A stretch of 9,722 nucleotides of DNA, from NCBI GenBank assembly GCA_946478935.1, contig CAMLEL010000051.1:1-9722 (forward strand), written 5' to 3'. This DNA comes from an uncultured Armatimonadota bacterium (GTDB lineage Bacteria; Armatimonadota; Fimbriimonadia; Fimbriimonadales; Fimbriimonadaceae). Positions 5,530 through 9,722 of the stretch are shown here, piece by piece (position 1 is the stretch's first letter; each line of letters opens with the position of its first letter). The position numbers and the translations under genes are program-made. The notes below the pieces were generated by a model that saw nothing but the letters and a program-made list of their open reading frames with translations, searched no databases and was not told the origin of the DNA.

Positions 5530-8316
5530 ATGCCAGCCTTCGGTTTCGTGGCTTTGTTGGTTTTGCAGGGTCCACTTGTTGTTCAAGGGCAGGATGTCTG
5601 CCTGAGAATTGAGCGTCATGGTGACGGGACGTTGCAAGAAGTCCTTCAAGCAAAGGACAAGGACGGGAAGTTCCGGACAATTCTCGTTACTCCCACTTTC
5701 TCCAAACTTGCGAGTTTGACTCCGCGAAGGAGCGCCCCATTGCTTCAGGTGGGCTCGGAAGGACTCTTCGAAGCGCCCCCAAGTTTTGGATTTCGAGAAG
5801 TGAACTCGAAGCGCGAAGGTGCGACGCACGTCGTTGAGTTGGTTAGCTCAAACGATGAATACCGGATCGTCAAGCAAGTTACGATTCCAGACATTGGTCG
5901 ATTGATCGACGTACAGGTCAGCTGCGATTTCAAACGAGAGAATCCCGTGATTCGCTATCTGCTGGATTCCTATGCTTTCGCTCCGGATGGAAGATCCATG
6001 AAGTCCTACGGAAAGCCCGACGCCACTTTCCTCCCCGGTATTCGCCCAAGAAAGGACGGGGTCGTGGGTGACCATTTCTTTCGGTCACCGATCGCGACCG
6101 TCCAAGAGGGTTCGCTTGCGGCGACGATGATGCCTGATTTGGATGTGCTCGCCGAAAACCGATATATGCCGACGATCCTGGACGTCGATGCGGCAAACGG
6201 GGTGGTCGACGCACCTCTGATCTCATTTGGGTTTGCGGATTACAAGTTGGTTGGCCACGTTTACTACACCAACGACTCTTCGATGACCCGACCCGTGCCC
6301 CCCCAACTGTTGCTGTCGCATCAGATACTCTTGCATGCAGACGCCGCTCCGTTTGGCGCCTATCAGGAAGGAGCCAAGTATCAGTGGGAGCGTTACGGAC
6401 ATCGCAATCTGAACCGAATTCTTCCCCAGGCGATGCCTTTTGAAGAGTATGCAAAGGTCTGCTACCCTGCGGCATTTAACGAAAAGGAAACTGGCGGCTG
6501 GTTCGAGCATGAAATCGACGGATACATTTGTGGAGGAATGCCCAGCGGTTGGGGGAGGCACGAGGGCTGGGTGAGTTGGCAACCTTGGTTCAACCAGCTT
6601 CGTTCCGCTTGGGGACTTCGCTGGTGGGGAATGAAACTCGGCAACAAGGACTGGATCGATAAAGCCGACAAGATGCTCAACCTCGCCTTGGCGGCACCGA
6701 TCGAGGGGGGTCTATGCCCAACCACTTACCAATCGAAGACCAAAACCTGGAAAGGCAGTTTGATCACTCCTGATCCTCGATGCTACTACGATCTCACGAA
6801 CATGGCATGGAAAGGGATTTGGCTCCTGCGCTGGCTCGAATTCGAGGATTGTCCCCGGCGCGACGATATCATTCGCCAGACCAGTGACATGGGCATGGAG
6901 ATGGTGAAGCATCAGAACCCTGATGGCTCTTTCCCAACATGGCTGGACAAAGATCACAAGGTCGTGCCCGTTCTCGATCGAAGCGCACAAAGTGCGCTCC
7001 CGGCATGGTTCCTTGCTGAATGCCTGAAGCCGTTTGCCGATGAGACGAAACGAACTCACATCTACTCGAATATGCCGGAAGGGCAGGGCGATCGATTCAA
7101 GCCAGGTTTGTACTACCGAGAAAGGTTTGGGCGGGCCGTGGTCAAAGCCGCCGACTTCCTGGTTAAGAACATCGTGGATCGGCAGCTTTGGTACGACTTT
7201 GAGACCTTCTTCTCCTGTTCGCCAAAGACCTGCCTGCAGCGGGATGGGGTTTTGGATGATGTCAAGATGCACGATCCGCACACGCTTCAAGCGCCTCAAA
7301 ACACCCTTTGTATGCATTGGGCTGCCGAGGCACTGATGACGGCTGCCAACTTGACGGGCGACAACGGGTCTGCAGCCAAGTATCGAACGGCCGCCCTGAA
7401 GTCGATCGACACGCTTGTTCTGACCCAAAACGTCTGGCCAATTTCATACCGAAAGGCGGCCTACACTTATGGCGGATTTGGCGTTCAGAATTCTGACGGG
7501 GAATACAACGATGCTCGCCAAGCACAGTTTGGAGATACCCTGGCAGACTTTGGCGCCTTGCTGAAACGGCCTGACTACTTTGAGCGGGGAGTTGCTGCCG
7601 TCAGGGCATCCATGGCGCTCATCAACCATCCCCGGCATATCGAATTGGGCATCTATCCAAACCCGAACTACCCGCTTGGGCTGCAGCCTGAGAACACCGG
7701 GCATGGCGGAACTGATCAGCAGAATGGGAGGACAGGTCCTGATTGGGGTGAGATGTCCGGTCTGACCAGCATGGCCTACCTACTTCACCGCTATGGTTCA
7801 ACTTCAGACATTTCCGGCCGCAAGGTGCTGGTGGACGGTGGTTCACCTGCCGCTCAACCTGTTTACGTGCCAGTCGTCAATCCGGACTTCGACATGCGCG
7901 AGTGGCGGATGCGCGGTTGGGATTTTGAAGGCGATTTCCTCCATTGGCCAGTCCGCAATCCGCGGCGGTTCAACTGGAACAATGGCGGTCTTCCGTTCAT
8001 TGGAACCTGTGAGGACGGTCGCGGCGGGTTCGATGACAAGTACCAAGGAACAATCACGAGTCCAAGGTTCGTGATCTTGTCACCGAAGCTTGGCGTGAAC
8101 GTCGGAGGCGGAGCCGGGCCCGGTGTATACGTGGAATTGATCGACGACCAGGGTAAGCGCATTCATGTGGCTCGCGGCAAGAACTCGGAGACGATGGAAG
8201 AAGTCGTCTGGGAAACGGCAGGGCTTAGAGAAACACCCGTTCGCATCCGAATCGTGGATTCGGAAACAGGGGGCTGGGGTCATATCAATGTCGGCGCAAT
8301 CCGTTACAGGTCTTAG
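5530..8316 (+). CDS. Large exported three-part protein, probable carbohydrate-active enzyme
   Basis: A 928-residue protein with no family I can name with confidence. Residues 1-20 are a hydrophobic export signal ending near QGQD, unusual in lacking any basic residue. Residues 22-270 look like a beta-sandwich. Residues 340-755 are helix-rich and aromatic, with repeat-like blocks (WVSWQPWFNQLRSAW, QNPDGSFPTW at 462-471, DPHTLQAPQ, EMSGLTSMAY). This suggests an (alpha/alpha)-barrel of the kind found in glycoside hydrolases and polysaccharide lyases. Residues 795-928 form a second beta-sandwich ending in TSPRF..., IGGG-like NVGGGAGPG (857-865) and GGWGHINVGAI (914-924), a module that recurs at the C-terminus of GH32-like and planctomycete secreted proteins. 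ATG at 5530 is the only plausible start in frame after the lipoprotein stop; GTG at 5548 is possible but shortens the signal. There is a G-rich run just before ATG but poor ribosome-binding spacing. The catalytic residues and the substrate cannot be assigned. It ends four bases into the convergent gene. Confidence 0.8.
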   Translation: MPAFGFVALLVLQGPLVVQGQDVCLRIERHGDGTLQEVLQAKDKDGKFRTILVTPTFSKLASLTPRRSAPLLQVGSEGLFEAPPSFGFREVNSKREGATHVVELVSSNDEYRIVKQVTIPDIGRLIDVQVSCDFKRENPVIRYLLDSYAFAPDGRSMKSYGKPDATFLPGIRPRKDGVVGDHFFRSPIATVQEGSLAATMMPDLDVLAENRYMPTILDVDAANGVVDAPLISFGFADYKLVGHVYYTNDSSMTRPVPPQLLLSHQILLHADAAPFGAYQEGAKYQWERYGHRNLNRILPQAMPFEEYAKVCYPAAFNEKETGGWFEHEIDGYICGGMPSGWGRHEGWVSWQPWFNQLRSAWGLRWWGMKLGNKDWIDKADKMLNLALAAPIEGGLCPTTYQSKTKTWKGSLITPDPRCYYDLTNMAWKGIWLLRWLEFEDCPRRDDIIRQTSDMGMEMVKHQNPDGSFPTWLDKDHKVVPVLDRSAQSALPAWFLAECLKPFADETKRTHIYSNMPEGQGDRFKPGLYYRERFGRAVVKAADFLVKNIVDRQLWYDFETFFSCSPKTCLQRDGVLDDVKMHDPHTLQAPQNTLCMHWAAEALMTAANLTGDNGSAAKYRTAALKSIDTLVLTQNVWPISYRKAAYTYGGFGVQNSDGEYNDARQAQFGDTLADFGALLKRPDYFERGVAAVRASMALINHPRHIELGIYPNPNYPLGLQPENTGHGGTDQQNGRTGPDWGEMSGLTSMAYLLHRYGSTSDISGRKVLVDGGSPAAQPVYVPVVNPDFDMREWRMRGWDFEGDFLHWPVRNPRRFNWNNGGLPFIGTCEDGRGGFDDKYQGTITSPRFVILSPKLGVNVGGGAGPGVYVELIDDQGKRIHVARGKNSETMEEVVWETAGLRETPVRIRIVDSETGGWGHINVGAIRYRS

Positions 8317-8756
8317 CGCAGAATCCGATTGAGTGGACTGTTTCCGGTTGCCAACATGATCATTCCGATGACAGCCAGGATGGTCACAATCGCGCAGAGG
8401 GCGATCGCACCGATTGCTTGCGGATGATTCTTCTGCTTGGCTTTGATCGCATAGGCGAGTCCGATCGGACCCAAGATGATGCCAAAACAAAAGAAACCGA
8501 TGATGCCGTACGTCCAGGCATTCTTCATTTCAGCGGAGCCATCGTCGAGCTGTTGACTCCCCACCATGCCGGGTCGCGGGTAATGCCCGGGAAAGACCAA
8601 ACCTTCGAGCAGCGACGCTGCGAACCGCGCACCACCGAGCTCTTCCTGGACCATCGACGTGGGCAATAGTCGGCCCTCCGTGATCCATTGATTCAGGGTG
8701 GGAATGTCGGCGGGTCCGTAAAGCTCTCCGGTCGACCCGATGACGAAGTAGCGCAT
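8313..8756 (-). CDS. GYF_2-domain membrane protein
   Basis: A 147-residue protein. Residues 1-50 match the bacterial GYF_2 (DUF4339-type) pattern: MRYFVIGSTGELYGPADIPTL, an acidic-polar stretch, then a GRLLPTSMV-like segment, where YGP is the family signature. Two transmembrane helices follow, at about 82-106 and 113-137, joined by a short basic loop (KAKQKN), as in DUF4190-type tails. It is predicted to be an inner-membrane protein with the GYF_2 domain in the cytoplasm. Such domains are thought to mediate protein contacts, and the specific role is unknown. Its TAA stop shares four bases with the TAG stop of the convergent 928-residue gene. The start ATG at 8756 faces pyk across a 57-bp gap. 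Confidence 0.8.
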   Translation of the reverse strand: MRYFVIGSTGELYGPADIPTLNQWITEGRLLPTSMVQEELGGARFAASLLEGLVFPGHYPRPGMVGSQQLDDGSAEMKNAWTYGIIGFFCFGIILGPIGLAYAIKAKQKNHPQAIGAIALCAIVTILAVIGMIMLATGNSPLNRILR

Positions 8757-8813
8757 GGATGGAAATTACCACCGATGACCCCAAGGTAACCTGCATATTC
8801 CAGGGATGGCAGC
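8757..8813. promoter_or_regulatory. Divergent GYF_2 protein / pyk intergenic region
   Basis: A 57-bp gap that must supply starts in both directions. AGGGA at 8802-8806, 7 bases before the pyk ATG, is a good Shine-Dalgarno. A CATATT hexamer with an upstream TG (8792-8799) resembles an extended -10 on the plus strand, but would place the transcription start within the ribosome binding site. No confident -35 was seen in either direction. Confidence 0.3.
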
Positions 8814-9722
8814 ATGAAACGGCGCACGAAAATCGTTTGCACGCTTGGGCCGGCGGTCGATAGTCGAGAAAAGATAAAGCAATTGATCGATGCGGGGATG
8901 AACGTAGCCCGATTGAATTGCAGTCACGGCGATTGGACGACGCGGCGTAATTGGATCGAATGGATTCGCGAGTTGAGCCCAGGAATCGGCGCAATTGCGA
9001 TCCTTGCCGACCTCCAAGGGCCCAAGTTCCGAATTGGAGTGTTGCCCGAGGATGGCATCCACCTGGCCAAGGGTCAAAGCGTGCTGGTCGGTCCAGATCC
9101 TGGCGCCATGATCCCCGTCAGCCAGGGTGAAATCGTGCAAGCCTTCAGCACCGGCGCGCGAGTCCTTTTGGGAGACGGCAATGTTGAGTTAAAGCTGGGG
9201 AAGCCGGCTGGCCAAAACTTTTTGGCAAAAGTCCAGAGTGACGGATTGGTCAAGAGTCGCCAGGGCATTACCTTGGTTAACAAAGTCTTCGACGTTCCGC
9301 CGATGACGGACAAGGATCGAGAGGACATCGGTCAGGCGTGCGCGGCCGGAGTCGACTACATTGCCTTAAGCTACGTGAAGTCGGCAAACGACATCGTGCA
9401 ACTCCGGCGCGAAGTAGACAAGCTCGATCCAAGCATCGGCCTCTGCGCAAAGATCGAGACTCGGGAAGCAATTCGGGAACTTGACGACATCCTGAAGGTC
9501 GTGGATCTGGTGATGGTTGCCAGGGGCGACTTGGGTTTGCAGATGGACATGGAGGATGTGCCCATCATGCAAAAGCGCATCATCGACCGGTGCACATGGG
9601 CAGGAAAGCCCGTTATTACCGCTACCCAAATGCTTGAGAGCATGATGGAGAACCCCCGGCCGACTCGAGCGGAGGCAACCGACGTAGCCAATGCCGTCTT
9701 GGATGGCACGGACGCAGTCATG
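8814..9722 (+). CDS. pyk: Pyruvate kinase, partial
   Basis: The last enzyme of glycolysis, making pyruvate and ATP from phosphoenolpyruvate and ADP in the cytoplasm. The first 303 codons are present and the frame is open at the right edge; the usual length is about 470, so the C-terminal domain is missing. Motifs are [13 protein letters not shown] at the start, ARLNCSHG with Arg33, Asn35 and Ser37, ADLQGPKFR with Asp66 and Arg73 (the DLQGPK form is the one in E. coli PykA), AKIE with catalytic Lys213 and metal ligand Glu215, ARGDLG with Asp239, and [10 protein letters not shown] with Thr271. The [24 protein letters not shown] block confirms it. The lid (B) domain, residues 74-160, is compact and carries LGDG where many members have DDG. 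It starts at ATG 8814 with AGGGA 7 bases upstream. Confidence 0.97.
   Translation, partial: MKRRTKIVCTLGPAVDSREKIKQLIDAGMNVARLNCSHGDWTTRRNWIEWIRELSPGIGAIAILADLQGPKFRIGVLPEDGIHLAKGQSVLVGPDPGAMIPVSQGEIVQAFSTGARVLLGDGNVELKLGKPAGQNFLAKVQSDGLVKSRQGITLVNKVFDVPPMTDKDREDIGQACAAGVDYIALSYVKSANDIVQLRREVDKLDPSIGLCAKIETREAIRELDDILKVVDLVMVARGDLGLQMDMEDVPIMQKRIIDRCTWAGKPVITATQMLESMMENPRPTRAEATDVANAVLDGTDAVM

Noticed and set aside
5150..5680. Minus-strand frame of 176 codons across the lipoprotein and the start of the 928-residue gene.
   Set aside because: It lies over two supported genes, has low-complexity Ser/Pro composition and no family pattern.
1..9722. CRISPR arrays, tRNA or rRNA genes.
   Set aside because: No regularly spaced short repeats, tRNA-like T-arm sequences or rRNA-like segments were seen on either strand by eye.

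Overview
The window looks like chromosomal DNA of a free-living bacterium, most likely from the Armatimonadota (Fimbriimonadia-like). This placement is inferred from the prepilin signal of the form Ala|FTLIE followed by an LFPV-type helix, the secreted M28 peptidases and GYF_2-domain protein, and the moderately high GC. It does not rest on a marker phylogeny. No rRNA, tRNA, CRISPR array, transposase or integrase was seen.

Layout, left to right. (1) 1-483, minus strand: the N-terminal 161 codons of purN (GAR transformylase), running off the left edge. (2) 479-545 and 1828-1894: a 67-bp direct repeat, 66/67 identical, flanking a 1,282-bp stretch (546-1827). That stretch is visibly more AT-rich and carries two overlapping plus-strand genes: an orphan pseudopilin-like protein and a four-helix membrane protein. 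The right repeat begins on the last base of an M28 peptidase stop codon, and the left repeat ends four codon-internal bases past the purN GTG. Removing the segment plus one repeat would therefore join M28 to purN through a single intergenic region. This has the structure of an inserted cassette and is the most unusual feature here. (3) 1894-4995, minus strand: two paralogous secreted M28 metallopeptidases in tandem, separated by a 66-bp gap holding a strong RNA-type hairpin. (4) 5070-8316, plus strand: a divergent pair, a small Met-rich lipoprotein and a 928-residue exported protein with a beta-sandwich, an (alpha/alpha)-type helical core and a GWGHI-type C-terminal beta-sandwich. (5) 8313-8756, minus strand: a GYF_2-domain membrane protein whose stop overlaps the stop of the 928-residue gene by 4 bp. 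(6) 8814-9722, plus strand: the first 303 codons of pyruvate kinase, running off the right edge.

Functionally, purN and pyk are housekeeping genes in purine synthesis and glycolysis. The middle block is envelope and extracellular: two peptidases, a lipoprotein and a large probable carbohydrate-active protein, consistent with scavenging polymers outside the cell. The repeat-flanked pilin and membrane-protein cassette appears to have been placed between the peptidase genes and purN. It runs in the opposite direction to them, so purN presumably now relies on a promoter in the repeat or in the cassette.
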